A stretch of 64,000 nucleotides of DNA from Paramecium tetraurelia (lineage: Eukaryota > Ciliophora > Oligohymenophorea > Peniculida > Parameciidae). This document shows, piece by piece, positions 12,205 to 23,898 of this stretch; the stretch's first letter is position 1, and each line of letters opens with the position of its first letter. A program made the translations under genes and the position numbers. The notes beneath the pieces are model-generated. The model was not told where the DNA came from and ran no database searches. It worked only from the letters and a program-made list of their open reading frames with translations. The stretch lies in the NCBI RefSeq assembly GCF_000165425.1, contig NW_001799007.1, positions 177,200 through 241,199 of the forward strand, read 5' to 3'.

Positions 12205-12282
12205 TATGAAATACTTATGAAAATATTTGTTATAAATTTTTAACGGAAAAAAAAAATTCATTAATTAAAATCTGTTTGTAAA

Positions 12283-12999
12283 ATGAACTACTATTATCCT
12301 GCCTATCCCTCCCATCAAGCCCCAAGCAACTTCATCAATTGCGTTCTTGATTTCGACAGCAAACTCTACATAGGAGATGCTCAAGCATTCTAATATTACC
12401 AGAATTACGATGTCAAAGCCATAATATCCTTCTCCACAGAACAAAGTAAGCACTCTCTCTCTACTCAATCCTTAGATTTCCGAGCCAACTCAGACGCAGA
12501 TCAAATGGTCTTACAGGTTAATGATCGTCCATAGTGCGACATCTCCGGATATTTCGACAAAACCAATAAATTCATCAGCAAACACATGGATGAGAATCAC
12601 AACGTTCTTGTACACTGTGTGGCAGGCAAGTCCAGATCTGCCACCATCGTGTTGGCCTATCTGATGCATTCTCAAGATTGGACTTTGCAAGAGGCACTCA
12701 TCTACTTGAAAAGTGTGAGACCACTGGTCTGTCCCAATCCAGGGTTCATCAGATAATTGTTGAAATACGAAGAGAAACTCTTCGGCCAAGTCAAAAGCAA
12801 TTTAACTCACGACATCACACCCTATTACAATGTCTAGAAGGCAGACACCATCATACCAGAAGGGCCTGCTGTTGGACGAAACTACCAGAGCGATTAGAAT
12901 GCCTATGGCAGAAGATCCTCGTTTGTTTCACCACCATCTCAGCTCCTTGGACACTAGAGGTCTTGTTAGCAGTTCTAATACGGGTGGAGGTATTATTGA
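12283..12999 (+). CDS. Dual-specificity protein phosphatase
   Basis: Removes phosphate from phospho-Ser/Thr/Tyr by a cysteine-phosphate intermediate. The active-site signature VLVHCVAGKSRSATI (H-C-x5-R-S, Cys near residue 112) is intact, followed by the family helix AYLMHSQDWTLQEALIYLKS and the RP.VCPNPGFIRQL motif. The N-terminal half has the substrate-fold strands (LYIGDAQAF..., VLQVNDRPQCDISGYFD) with the general-acid Asp in VNDRPQCDI. A 30-nt segment starting GTAAGC and ending TTAG (about 12,446-12,475) looks like an in-frame intron; without it the protein is 228 residues, with it 238. The C-terminal 60 residues are polar, Gln/Arg/Tyr-rich and probably disordered. Confidence 0.88.
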
Positions 13000-13098
13000 T
13001 CTAATTCTTTGTTAATATATGTGCTTTTACTTAAATAAACACAATTTTTATAGTTAACGAAGTTGTTATTAATTTTAATAAATTTGTAAATAACACAA

Positions 13099-13401
13099 AT
13101 GGTAAACTCTACAATATTAAGCAACACCAAACAAATTAGAGGATTTAGCTTCTAATTGAAGAAACCAAAAACACAGAAATCAATATCCATGGCGTCCTAA
13201 AGAATAAGAAGGGGTTTTTCCTTTGTAGTTGATTAATGGAAAATTAGTAAATTATAATCATAGCTTTTCTCACAGAATCAGTCACTCATTTAATCCTCAA
13301 TCTCAATAGCTAGTTAGGAAGCTTCCCTAATGAACTCGGAATTCAGTATTGGCAAGAAGATTCGTGGTTTCAACTTTGTTAGGAACAAAAAGCAATTATG
13401 A
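13099..13401 (+). CDS. Small basic Ser-rich hypothetical protein
   Basis: A 100-residue intronless ORF, strongly basic and Ser/Gln-rich. It contains two similar motifs, IRGFSFQLKK near the N-terminus and IRGFNFVRNKKQL at the very end, plus RRGFSFVV between them, suggesting a short internal repeat R-G-F-x-F. No known domain. It lies 100 bp after the phosphatase on the same strand. The repeated motif and coding-like Gln codons support a real gene; function unknown. Confidence 0.55.
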
Positions 13402-13808
13402 ATATGACCATTATAATCAATTTTTCATATTATTATTAACCAATCAATAAATGCATGAACCTTTCTAGATTCCGTCATTCAGATCAATCATCAATTAGGC
13501 TATAAATTCTACGAATGCTTGAAAAGAGTTCTGTACAAAAGTAGAATCTAACTAGAAAGTTCTAGGAATCAAAAATGCATATGCATATGCATTGAGGAAT
13601 CATTGATAAAAAGATACAAGAAATGAGGATGGTATTAACTTATAAGTTGTATATCGTATACAGTTTATAGTGCATCTTAAGTGTAGGTATCAGTAACATC
13701 GAATTAGTATTTAAAACAACCATACTCCAATTATTTATATGAGAAAGATGAATGCGTAGATTGTGAAATTATTGATTTATTAATACAAATTATTTATATA
13801 TTTAGAGG
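13402..13808. other. Intergenic region with palindromic ATGCAT tract
   Basis: About 400 bp. A short ORF from the ATG at 13,452 ends after two dozen codons and is not convincing. The interval holds an 18-bp perfect palindrome (listed separately) and otherwise nothing recognised; it should carry the promoter of the cyclic-nucleotide-binding protein gene. Confidence 0.45.
13575..13592. repeat. 18-bp perfect palindrome, three ATGCAT units
   Basis: ATGCATATGCATATGCAT is identical to its reverse complement. It sits about 220 bp upstream of the cyclic-nucleotide-binding protein start and could be a dimeric-factor binding site. Confidence 0.75.
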
Positions 13809-15533
13809 ATGGAGGATGTAAGAATTTAAAATTCTCTAGGAATTAATTAGATCATTAAAGAAACCATTTGAAAAAAGAAGTGAAGATGATTTATACCCAA
13901 TTGAGAGGATGGTGAGGAAGATCGAGTTTTTCTAAAAATATTTTGCTGATCAAAATGATCTCAATTTTAGTTACTATTTCGAACACGAATATGCGATCTA
14001 AAACACAGCCATTATTAACATAGATTCGGTGGGCGACAAATTCTACGTCATTCTTCAAGGGTAAGTTGGCATATACGTTAAACCTAATGTTGTGGAAGAT
14101 AAGGCGTCATCGACTAAATTACTGGAGATGGTTAAATTGAGGTTTAGACAAGCTGTCAACAATAATAAATTCAAGGATTATTAAATAAATAAAATCCAAT
14201 CTCAGTAGTCAGATTTGGCGCTGATAAAAATCCTATTGCCAGGCCAATCCTTTGGGGAGATGTCCCTAATACACAATAGGCCAAGAGAATTTACAGCTGT
14301 GGCATTGTAGCCGTGTCATTTTGCAATGATAAGGAGGTAGTACTTTAAGGATGTAGTGCGGATAGGTCAGGAGAAGTCATCCGTGAAGGAGATGGGGTTT
14401 TTTGCCAATCTGGAGATTTTTGAGGGTTGGAATGTGAATTCGATCTACTAAATTTACAAGATGTTGGAGCAGAGAAGTTACAGGATGGGAGATGTGGTAT
14501 ATTTGTCAGGGGAGAGCGTAAACAAGATCTACCTCATAAAGGAAGGGGCTGTAGATGTATGAAAAAAGAGCTATATCATTTAAGTTATAACAAGTGTTCA
14601 TAGAGGAGAAGGAGGAATTGGAAATACGGTCAGTGTCTCCGTACATGAAGCAGAGAGGGAAGAGTCTGCACAGGAAGATTGCTACGTTGAGCAATCATCA
14701 ATTCTTGGGTTTGGATGATGTGCACAGTCAGGAATAGAAGCACAGATTCTCTTGTGTTAGTTCCAGTTCAGATACTGTTCTATTCATTATCCCGGTGGAA
14801 CTGTATATGCGAAAAATTTACACTCAAACTACAAGTTAGTTGTATGTGTAGGAGTTTATATAAGTTTAGAGCAAATACCAAGATCTGAGAGTATGTATTT
14901 AAGATTTATGAAAAGAATTCTTAATTACAGGTAGCCATCCATTCGCAAAGACAATAGTAATAGCAGATGCTGGCTAAGATAAATCAATACAAGAATGCTG
15001 ACATGTTATAGTTTTTTCAAAATTTGTAAGGGAGGTTTAAGACACTCTCACAGGAGTCAGCAAAGAAGTTTCAAAAGAGTTCAATTGGAGAGCGATCACA
15101 GAACATAAGTGCTCATGATAAGTATGTGGACAGAAGTTGTTTCACTAGAGCCAAAGATCGATCTCTATTGGGGAAGGTGTAGACTCAGAGTCTCTACTAG
15201 AATTAAGCATATAAATAAGTGGTCAATGAATCCAGGATTGTTGAGAAGAACTTGCCAAACCTTTCTCAGTTTATGGAGAGACATCTGCCCAGTTTGCATC
15301 ACTCTAAATCAATGTAAGTTAGATGCAGGAGACAGAGTCCATAGAAGCAATAGTATTTGCAATTTCAGAATGTTCAAACCTCTTTGAATGAAGACGAATA
15401 ACAATTAGTATCTAATGTTCTTTCAAAGGGAGTGGTTTATCAAAGGAGAACCAATTTAGTAAAGAGAGTGAGGTCAACAGAAAACTATTCTCAACGAAGA
15501 GCAATAAGATTCCAAGACCAATCCAAGTACTGA
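13809..15533 (+). CDS. Cyclic-nucleotide-binding-domain protein
   Basis: After removal of introns of 22, 28 and 40 nt the ORF closes at 544 residues. The first module resembles cNMP-binding domains: INIDSVGDKFYVILQGQVG, then a phosphate-binding-cassette-like GQSFGEMSLIHNRPREFTAV with the conserved Glu and Arg. A second module begins at FFANLEIFEGW and continues with MGDVVYLSGESVNKIYLIKEG, ending in IPVELYMRKIY. The C-terminal 180 residues are Gln/Ser/Arg-rich and basic. Start taken as ATG-GAG-GAT directly before a 22-nt intron. It lacks a kinase domain and the PKA-R dimerisation/docking region, so it is not a typical PKA regulatory subunit; it may be a stand-alone cAMP/cGMP sensor. The 67-base insertion between strands of module 1 is unusual but not rare in ciliates. 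Confidence 0.8.
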
Positions 15534-15639
15534 CATCTTTGCAGAAGGAAATTGCATTAATTAACTGAAATAATTAGTAATTAATAAATATCTATTGTAC
15601 ATATTGTTTGTTAAGTCAAGACATTTTTATACGACGTTC

Positions 15640-18600
15640 TGCTAATTTTAGTGTATTTCGGAATGAATGGTTAAGCAAATTAGCCTGCTGGAGTACGTAA
15701 ACCCACAATCAATCTGCATATCTTTGTTCGACAGGTAATAGTGAAGAATTTACAATCGGCTATTTTTTCAATGATTAGATCCTCATGTCTTGCTTTAAAC
15801 TTGCAGGAAGATTATGCACATGCAAAACATATAATGGTTGCGATAATCTCACTTGCAACGATGGTTATTACTAAGTTGGATAATATATTAATATATCATA
15901 TTATATAGATCTTGCATCACAATTCCAGACAACAATTGTGCCAAGGTGGTTTATCGGCTGATGAAACAATCATAGTGTGTTATAAATGTAAAGCTGGTAC
16001 ATTGATTGGTATATTTAATATTTATATAATAGTTGGAATAAGTGTTTAGAATAATAATTGTTAAACCTTCGATGTGAACACTGGTATTTGTACAAAACTT
16101 TCCAATTGATTCTACAACGTAATGACTGAATAAACTCCCAGCGAATATTATGACAAAACAGTGCCCACTTAAACTTCATCCAATTATCCTATATACTTCC
16201 AAAATATCAATTAATGTAAGTCTTGCAATGCAGATCGCTCATGCAAAATATGTAATTTTCTTTAATGATATTCATGATGAATTAATCAAGCTAGTATGTA
16301 CTGCACAGACTGTATTGACAATTACCATTTGAGTGGAACTAAATTTATTTAATGTATTATGGGATGTCAAAAGTGTAGTGATACTAAAATTTATACAACG
16401 TGTATTTCAACTACTTGGCCACCATATTATTTAACAAGTACAAACCCTTTTGTGTAATGTATTGGAACCTATTATCGGGATACATGATAGAAAAAATGTG
16501 TCGATTGTATAAAAATAGATCCCAATTGTACAGCATGTACTACCTGTAGTGCTGGTAACTAAGCTGTCAATGGAGTCTGTAACATATGTACAGGATACCC
16601 ATCAACATGTTCTGCTTGTGATGCTAATAGCAACTGTACAAGTTGTTCTTTAGTCATACTAATCTCATACAATACATAAAACAATACTACAGTGTGTTCT
16701 TTATGTCAAGATCTTTACTATGTTAATGCATTAGGACAACGTGCTAAGTGTGATTCAGCTGGAGAAAGTAATGCTTTGAGATGTCATTATGATGCAACTG
16801 TTACTGGTAATATAGTCTTTACCTAATGCAAACCACAGTACTTCTTGGATAATAACAAATATACTCAAGATTAATCTAGTAACACTTATGCCAAGTTACA
16901 AGTACCAGCAGATCAAACTACAATCAATAACTAAAATTGTGCTGAATGCTGGCCTGGATGTATTCAGAGTGATACTACTTGTTTCAATTGTAGTTTTTGC
17001 CAATCCGGAAGTTGCTCAATAAGCACAAGTAATTAACCATCTTGTACTTTATGTATTGATGGATACTATGCTGATTCAAATCAAAAATGCCAATCCTGTT
17101 TTTTCAATTGTACTTCATGTAGTGGACCTGCAATTAGAGATGGTACAAATTACTAAGCTGGTTATTTCAAGGGAACCAATTCATGCACAGCTTGTACTTG
17201 TTGACAAGAGCAATCACGCACTTGTTTGGTTTGCTAAGATGCAACTAACTCTTCCAGTTGTATAAATGGCTACTATGTTTCAAATGGTTAATGTTTGGCC
17301 TGTTAATATGGATGTAGTTAATATACTACCCCAGGAAACGTATGCACAGCATGTATCATCGGATACTATTTATAAAACGGAGGTTGTGTTCAAGACAATG
17401 GAAATTGCTATTTCACTGATAGGCTCAATGTATTCACCACAATCCAAGCAAATTAAATCAATGGTTGTTAGATCTGTAATTATGGTTTCTACTTGACCAG
17501 TGGATGGTTAACTTAATAAACCTCATCATAGATTCAAGATTATGTTTGCATGTAATGTGTTTATCCTTAAACCGCTGTATTTTTATTTGTTTTTATCTTT
17601 TTTAGTTTGTTTACAGAACCAACCCATAAGATGTTACTGTCTAATCTCCGGTGATCTCATTACCATTTAGCAGTCAATAATGGTATATGCACATCATGTA
17701 CTAATCTTACTGCTTGTACCTAAATTACATGCTCTGCTAATTACTTCCTAACCAATATCAATAACACCCAATTATGTGCACCCATACCAGCTGGATGCAG
17801 TGAATTAACATACTCAACTACTCTACTTGCCTTAGCTTGCAAAAAACGTAACAATTGATCTACTCTTTTTGGATCATAAATCTGCGTTTCAAATACTGAT
17901 TGTCAAACTTAAAATCAATCACTGAAATATGTACTCAATTATCAGATGGTTTTACTTCAATTCCGATTTTGTCTTGAATACATAATCAACTTCTCCAACC
18001 ACCAACACCAAATATTACTCCACATTAAATCAATTCTGTTCAGCATATTAAGCAGGATGTTAGACTTGTCCATCCTAATACACCTGTACTTAATTTTTAC
18101 CAAGATATTTCTGGTATTAATCAACAGTCACAACTAACACTGGTGCATTTATCAAGTACAGTTCCAATTTGACATCAAATATATCAGGATAATGTGTCGC
18201 ATGTCCTAAGTATTGTGTACATCGGCTGCTACTTACAGTACATGTTATCTCAATTTCTAACAAGATTCTAACTCAACTGTCAGCGCTTGTAAGTGCCCAT
18301 CAGGATATAATTTAATAACTTCTGGTCATATCTAATAAGCATAAATTACCGCTACACGTAATATAACAGCTTGTTCTTAATGCAATGCTGATAACACTAA
18401 ATGCTTGGCTTGCATAACATAGTATTAAGGAAAATCCTATACTTTAATGAACATGTGTCACTTGCTCATAAGTTGCAGTTCATGCACATTGATGACTGGC
18501 AGCACAAGTTAAACCACCTGCTAGGTTTGCTAAAATGGATATTATAAAACACAAAGTGCCAATGATCAATCAGTCCTCTGTTCTATTTGCTCATAAACTG

Positions 18601-19609
18601 GAGCTCAATTGTGCAAGGTCCTTTGGAAAATGCCACCTTCACCCAAGTAACAATTATCCAATGTCGAAAAAATTATTACCTATATGATGTTGCAGTAGCC
18701 ACTACAGCTACTTGTTATACAATTTCAACTTCAAATAGCAGCAGTTGTCAATAATGTCTCCTTGGATATATATTATTTGGAAGCACTTTTTAAACATGCG
18801 CCACAAGCAAGAACTAGAAATTTTGTAATGCAATTCACATAACTCTGGATTGTAATACAATTCATGTTAAAATGGATATGTGATTGATTCTACCAACAAC
18901 GTTAGAGTTGCATGCACAAGTGGATGCACTAAATGTACCTTAATTGCAGCCACTCAAAACACTTCATAGAGTATATCATGCAGTGTTTGCAACGATGGAA
19001 ATTACTTGGACAACACCTCTGGAAGATTTTTTGCTTGCCCATATGATTGTAAGACCTGCTATTCAAAATATGTATCTATTTTATAATATCTTAGACATGC
19101 ACAACTTACAAGGATGGATTTTATTTGAAACAATCACAAACTACATTCAATGCCAAATAATACACCCCCAAAACATGTTAGTCTAAATGTGCAATATGCT
19201 CAGCAAATGGAAATGTCTGTTTTGACCTGCTCAACTGAATATGTCTTATAAAATGGTGGATGTGTCAATTTGTAATAATCAATCGCCAATGATACCAACA
19301 AGTACAATTATGTCAATTGTTATTAACTTGACACAACTAACACAGGATGTCTTAACTGTTTAGCTGGATTCTACTTAGATGCTTCAAAAGTATGTCAAGA
19401 GTGTGTTTCTCCATACAATAACGTAAGATACATCAATTAATAATTAGTTTTTTTGTGGCCTCAATCAGTAAATCCAACAAATCCAGATGATTCAAGTAAT
19501 CCCAATCCAACTCCGACCGAGACAACCATCTAAATTGGATAAATAGAGCTCCACAAAGTTCATATTGAATCATATTGGGAATGTTATACTAATCATAGTT
19601 TTACAATGA
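15640..19609 (+). pseudogene. Decayed cysteine-rich surface (GPI-type) protein gene
   Basis: About 4 kb of CxxC-rich sequence (C-x2-C, C-N-x-G-Y-Y, NGYY and CxxCxxG repeats) like ciliate surface and furin/EGF-like proteins. The C-terminus is PNPTPTETT, a linker, then a hydrophobic end ILNHIGNVILIIVLQ, as in GPI-attachment signals. It is broken. No ATG lies in frame at the 5' end. In-frame TGA occurs near 16,110, 16,487, 17,204, 17,659 and 17,857. Frame changes are needed around 17,920, 18,220, 18,620 and 18,870, with no GT..AG segment of suitable size to explain them. A few introns do look intact, for example 24 nt near 16,010 and 29 nt near 17,579. The open cysteine-rich stretches show it was recently functional. 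The alternative, that TGA is read as an amino acid here, is unlikely because no other gene in the window needs it. Confidence 0.75.
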
Positions 19610-19820
19610 TCATTTTAAAGCATAATAATTAAATATTTAAATTAAGAATCAATGATCTTATTATACTTTTATCCTCTTTTATCTTTTCCATCAATAAAAA
19701 AGGTAGATATTAATTAAGCAATAAGGAAACTCATAAATATAAAAATTTCAAATGTAATCTTTTGCTCTATCAAATAAATTGATGATTTTAATATTTTATA
19801 TATTTATTTGTATATATATT

Positions 19821-21325
19821 TCAATGTGACTCTTTCTTGCCTGGTAATAACTTAGCCAAAAATCCATGATCGTTACTTTCACCTTCTGGCAATTTGAAGC
19901 TCTTCTTGATCTTGTAATAAGGAGGTCCCCAATTCTTTTCCAAGTAGATATCTATGAATGCCTTCTTGAAATTCTTGCACCAATTATAATATCTACATAA
20001 TCATAAATAGAGTCTACCTCAAAGCAGCCAAGAAGCCTCCATTTGAGAAATAAAGGTTGTGCCAAGCATTCTCATTGTTGTACTTGTGACACAAGAAGGT
20101 CAAGGTATTTTAACCTAACAAAATTGGCACCTTACTGTATCCATCGTATTCGGCATTCAGTGACTTACCTGCAATGTTTCTTTCTATATTATTTCTAACA
20201 ACATGAAGTTGATGGAACCCTGCCCAGAAACAATTTGTTGTAGGAACATCATTCACATCACCAAGTCCGAAAATGTTCTTATATTTGTTGTGCTATAAGG
20301 TTTTGATGTTGACATCCAACAATCCCTTTGATGTGGTGAGACCAGCCTTAACTAATTAGTCATGAGGCTTGGTGGGTGCAACTGCATACAAATGATTGAA
20401 TGGTCTTGTTTATCTGCTACCAGTTTTGATGTCTTCAAAAATGGCAGTGTTTTGTTACTTATTCACTTCAACCAATTTCAAACCATATTCCACATTGATA
20501 TTTCTGCGCTTGATTTCTTCCTTGAAGAATTAGTCTCCTGCATCATTATACTAAACGAATCGCTCATTTGGTTAAATAATTGTGAGTCTCTTTATTGGAG
20601 ATTGACGGCCATTTGCTGTTTGCCATTCCCAAATTCTTTAACTCAATAGGAAATTGTAAGATTCCACTTCTCCACTGAATGGGAATTGAGGAATGCAGAA
20701 ATATGCTTCACCATGATTGAAATTGTAATGCCATCTGGTGTATGTTATGATTGGATGATCTCCAACTTGGATGATCGAGGTTTGTGAACACTGGAGAATC
20801 AAAATCTTACCAAGCTTCTTCAAATCCCTTGATTGCATCATAATTCACTTATTAGCCTAGAAAAATGTTAACTTATAGATATCATACCCATAGCCACAAC
20901 TAATTGACCGTAACTAATACGTCTGCCATTTCTCAATATGATGGCATTCTCTTCTGGCAATATCGTTTGGGATCCCACTTAATCTGAATGAGCTGTGTAC
21001 ATGTTAAGTGACAATTTGGCATTTAATAAGAAATCTGTCTTTGCTGTCTTCTATTGTTCATAGATCTATCTGATTGGTGTTATTTAATTGATATTCTAAT
21101 CCAAAACTACCATGGTCTTGTATTTTCCATGTGAGACCTATTCAATTAATTAGAATATCCCAATACCTTGTCTAATTGTCTGCTTAACACACCTCCCAAA
21201 TTGCACCCAATAATTACAACATCGTAATGATCAAGATCTTTCTTCGTAGGCTTTCGCTTGTTAAACACACCCGCAAAGTAGCGAGGGGTTAGCGAATGCC
21301 TCAATTGCATTCCAGATATGAGCAT
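19821..21325 (-). CDS. Sulfide:quinone-oxidoreductase-like flavoprotein homologue, redox cysteines absent; one frame anomaly
   Basis: Two-dinucleotide-binding-domain flavoprotein family, probably mitochondrial (basic N-terminus MLISGMQLRHSLTPRYF). The N-terminal fold motif is YDVVIIGCNLGGVLS, where the usual GxGxxG has become GxNxxG. Family landmarks: YDAIKGFEEAW, a GLLDVNIKTLQHNKYKNIFG segment followed by GLGDVNDVPTT, and EYDGYSKVPILLG, all matching SQR. The cysteines of SQR are missing: the KCAGA loop is FPFSGEV and the GDC-T motif is GDV-N. Introns of 29, 31 and 25 nt are clear. One problem: around 20,751-20,776 the frame shifts by one, at a 10-bp direct repeat with 16-bp period; subtracting 16 bp gives an exact 467-residue ORF. 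So the gene is either freshly broken, polymorphic, misassembled or spliced unusually. Predicted activity as a true SQR is doubtful. Confidence 0.65.
20751..20776. repeat. 10-bp direct repeat (period 16) at the frame break
   Basis: TTGGATGATC occurs at 20,751-20,760 and again at 20,767-20,776. Loss of one 16-bp unit would reconnect the two halves of the SQR-like gene in one frame. Confidence 0.8.
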
Positions 21326-21605
21326 TTTTAAATTAATCAAATAATATACACTAAACTTTCATACACATAGGTATTTTGAGTATTCCTTTAATAATTACAT
21401 TATAATAGGAGATATGAATAAATTCTAGAACCATCTGATATTAATTGAAGTAGATGAATCCATTTATTAATACATATTTAATATTTGGATCATGCAATGA
21501 CTTTTATCTCCCATTAATTTTTATTCTATATGATGGTAGAATTGCTGGATCTATATATACCGAAGAAGCAATCAAATTTCGATATTAATAATTTAATTAT
21601 TTAAT

Positions 21606-23054
21606 ATGGATAAGGCCATATATTGCAAAAAGCATCCTAAATTTTTCATCTAATGGTTAAGGTTTTTACCAGAAAATGTAGAATTTGGCTGTAACAAATG
21701 TTAAAATGATTTGAAAAATGTACACACATCCTATATTTGCCAGATGTATTTTAATAAAAAATATATAGATTATTGAAAATCCGAATATCATCATACCTCA
21801 TCTTCCGATTCCGATTGATGCGTAGATCATCTAATTTTACGACAATTTGTACAAATTTTCTGAGTAAGAATTGGAATAATTTTATCTACCATTTGAAATG
21901 GAGCTGATCAGATTAAGGGACCTGTTAGAGAATCTTATTAAGAATGGAAGAGAAAATTTAGAGAAATCCAAAGAGAAGTTTAAAGAATCTAAATAACAGC
22001 TGTAATAAGTATAAAGAAATAACTATTATTAGGAACTCAAATTTGAAAAAATTGCTCAATTACTTAAGGAACTTTAATTAAAATCATATGAAGATAAAAG
22101 TGTGCAGGATTAAATTTTATAAAAATTGTTGAAATCAAAATACAAATAAATGAAGATTTACTGAAAGAATAAAGCAGTAAGATTAAAAAGATATTAAATG
22201 AATGTTCATTAACAATATACAAGTAAGTTATATCGTAAATATTGAAGATTTAATTTGAATTGCAATAAGTAAATCAATGAAATATCAACTTAAATTAATC
22301 AAGCAACAGAAAACTTAAAATAATACTTCGTTAAATCGTTTAATGCTGTCTATCGCGAAAATACGTAGCATCTTCTTTTCATCAATCCATCAAATTAATC
22401 AAGAAATCCTTATTTACAATATAATTAGAGTTAAGCTCCGGTTACTAAGCCCCCAGTCTAACCTTACCCTCATTACTGTTCAAAAATTTTACCACAATAT
22501 TATTATGACTACATTTTAGAGAAAGTCAATATTAATACACACTCCTAGCCTTTGGGTAATAATATTTATTATGAACACTCCTTACCAATGCCTTTAGGTA
22601 ATAATTTCAAATAAGAACCAGTATAAAAATATTATGAATTTACTCCAACAAACTAAGATATCGCAAAAGGATTATGTTTCTGGATGGTTATTCATGAAAA
22701 TTAAGTTAGGGCAAAATTATTGATTTTTAAATCTAATAATAATGGAAATCCAATTTTTGGTTATTTCAAATCTAATATGATAGAGTTTATTTTTTCATTT
22801 ACTCATAATGAAATTTATCCAAAAAAAAATAAGGTCAGCCAAATTAATTTTAAAATAAAGTATATTAAGATGTGAGTCAGAGTTTTATAGTCGGGAATAT
22901 GGATATATAAATTTATCCTAACCTGATTGATGGGCAATCGAATTTGGGTTAAGAGTTCCTATGGGATAGTTAAAATGACAATATTGAAAAGACAGAATAC
23001 TTGTTTGGAGGACCAAAGCCAAATATCATGATATGTGAAGTATTTTATTTTTGA
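21606..23054 (+). pseudogene. TLDc-domain protein gene with three single-base frame breaks
   Basis: The N-terminus has a zinc-like motif, YCKKHPKFF...GCNKCQ, followed by a long coiled coil, a Gln/Pro/Tyr-rich linker, and a TLDc domain: FWMVIHENQVRAKLLIFKS, IFGYF, EFIFSFTHNEIYP, then DVSQSFIVGNMDIQIYPN, LGQEF and C-terminal YLFGGPKPNIMICEVFYF. TLDc proteins in eukaryotes are linked to oxidative-stress protection and V-ATPase regulation. A normal 25-nt intron lies near 22,222. Single-base frame changes are needed near 21,713 (A5 run), near 22,140, and at the A9 run at 22,821-22,829. None has a usable intron. It is therefore called a pseudogene, but since two of the breaks are in A-runs, sequencing error is the main alternative. 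Confidence 0.6.
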
Positions 23055-23898
23055 TAAACATATCAAACAAAAATCAATACAATAATATTATTGTATTTCC
23101 TGATATGAAGAGTTCATATTTTCATAAGAAATTAAATATTAATATTTATACTTTTACATAAATAATTTCTATTTATATACTGAAAGCTATTGATTTCACC
23201 ATTTTCTTTAGAGTAAGATTTAGATTTTATATGAAAAGAAACTGACAAAAGGGTAATTTTACTAATTATTGATAATCACTTTTAAATGGAATTTTAGTAT
23301 TAAATTTAAAAGTATTTAGATAAATAAGTTATTTTGAATATTGGCAACAATATATATAAAACATTATTTTAATTCTCAAAAACATATTCTTACTCAATAG
23401 AAATTAGTATAATTATTTAAATTTAAATTTTTTACTTAACTTGAGGTCGGAAACTTGAATAAAAATTAATTTTAAGTGATTCCTTTTGAATGTTAGAGAA
23501 ATACACTTTAGAAACAATTGAAAATAAATAGATGCATAATATATGAAGCCCTCTTATAAAACTACCCAAAGTGTAAGAATAGAATGAACCTAAGGAAATT
23601 TCTTATCTCTCTACTCAATAATTTTCCATTTCTATATTCGTTTATTTTGTTCATTTATAATCTGATGATTTGAAAAGAGTTATGACTGAGATCATTTATT
23701 GATTTGAATTCCATTAAGAAGTCTGCTATATAAATTTAAATATAAATTTTCTAAAATAAATTAGCGAATAAACTCTTCAGTTAAATCAACATCAAAATCT
23801 TCATTCTTTTTAAAAGGACAATAGACATTATTTGATAGTTGATAAATAGCACATAGCCAGATACATTGATACCTGATATTTATTATCATTTCTGAATA
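23055..23898. other. AT-rich interval, no gene seen
   Basis: About 840 bp of very AT-rich sequence with TGA frequent in all frames. Nothing recognised. Confidence 0.5.

Noticed and set aside
12678-13004. Arg/His-rich ORF overlapping the phosphatase
   Set aside because: It is another frame of the phosphatase gene, which has intact catalytic motifs.
15109-15387. 92-codon plus-strand ORF
   Set aside because: Shadow frame of the Gln/Ser-rich tail of the cyclic-nucleotide-binding protein.
16080-17900. TGA as a sense codon (selenocysteine, Trp or Cys) in the cysteine-rich gene
   Set aside because: The same gene also has several frame changes with no introns, and no other gene in the window needs TGA read as an amino acid, so pseudogenisation is simpler.
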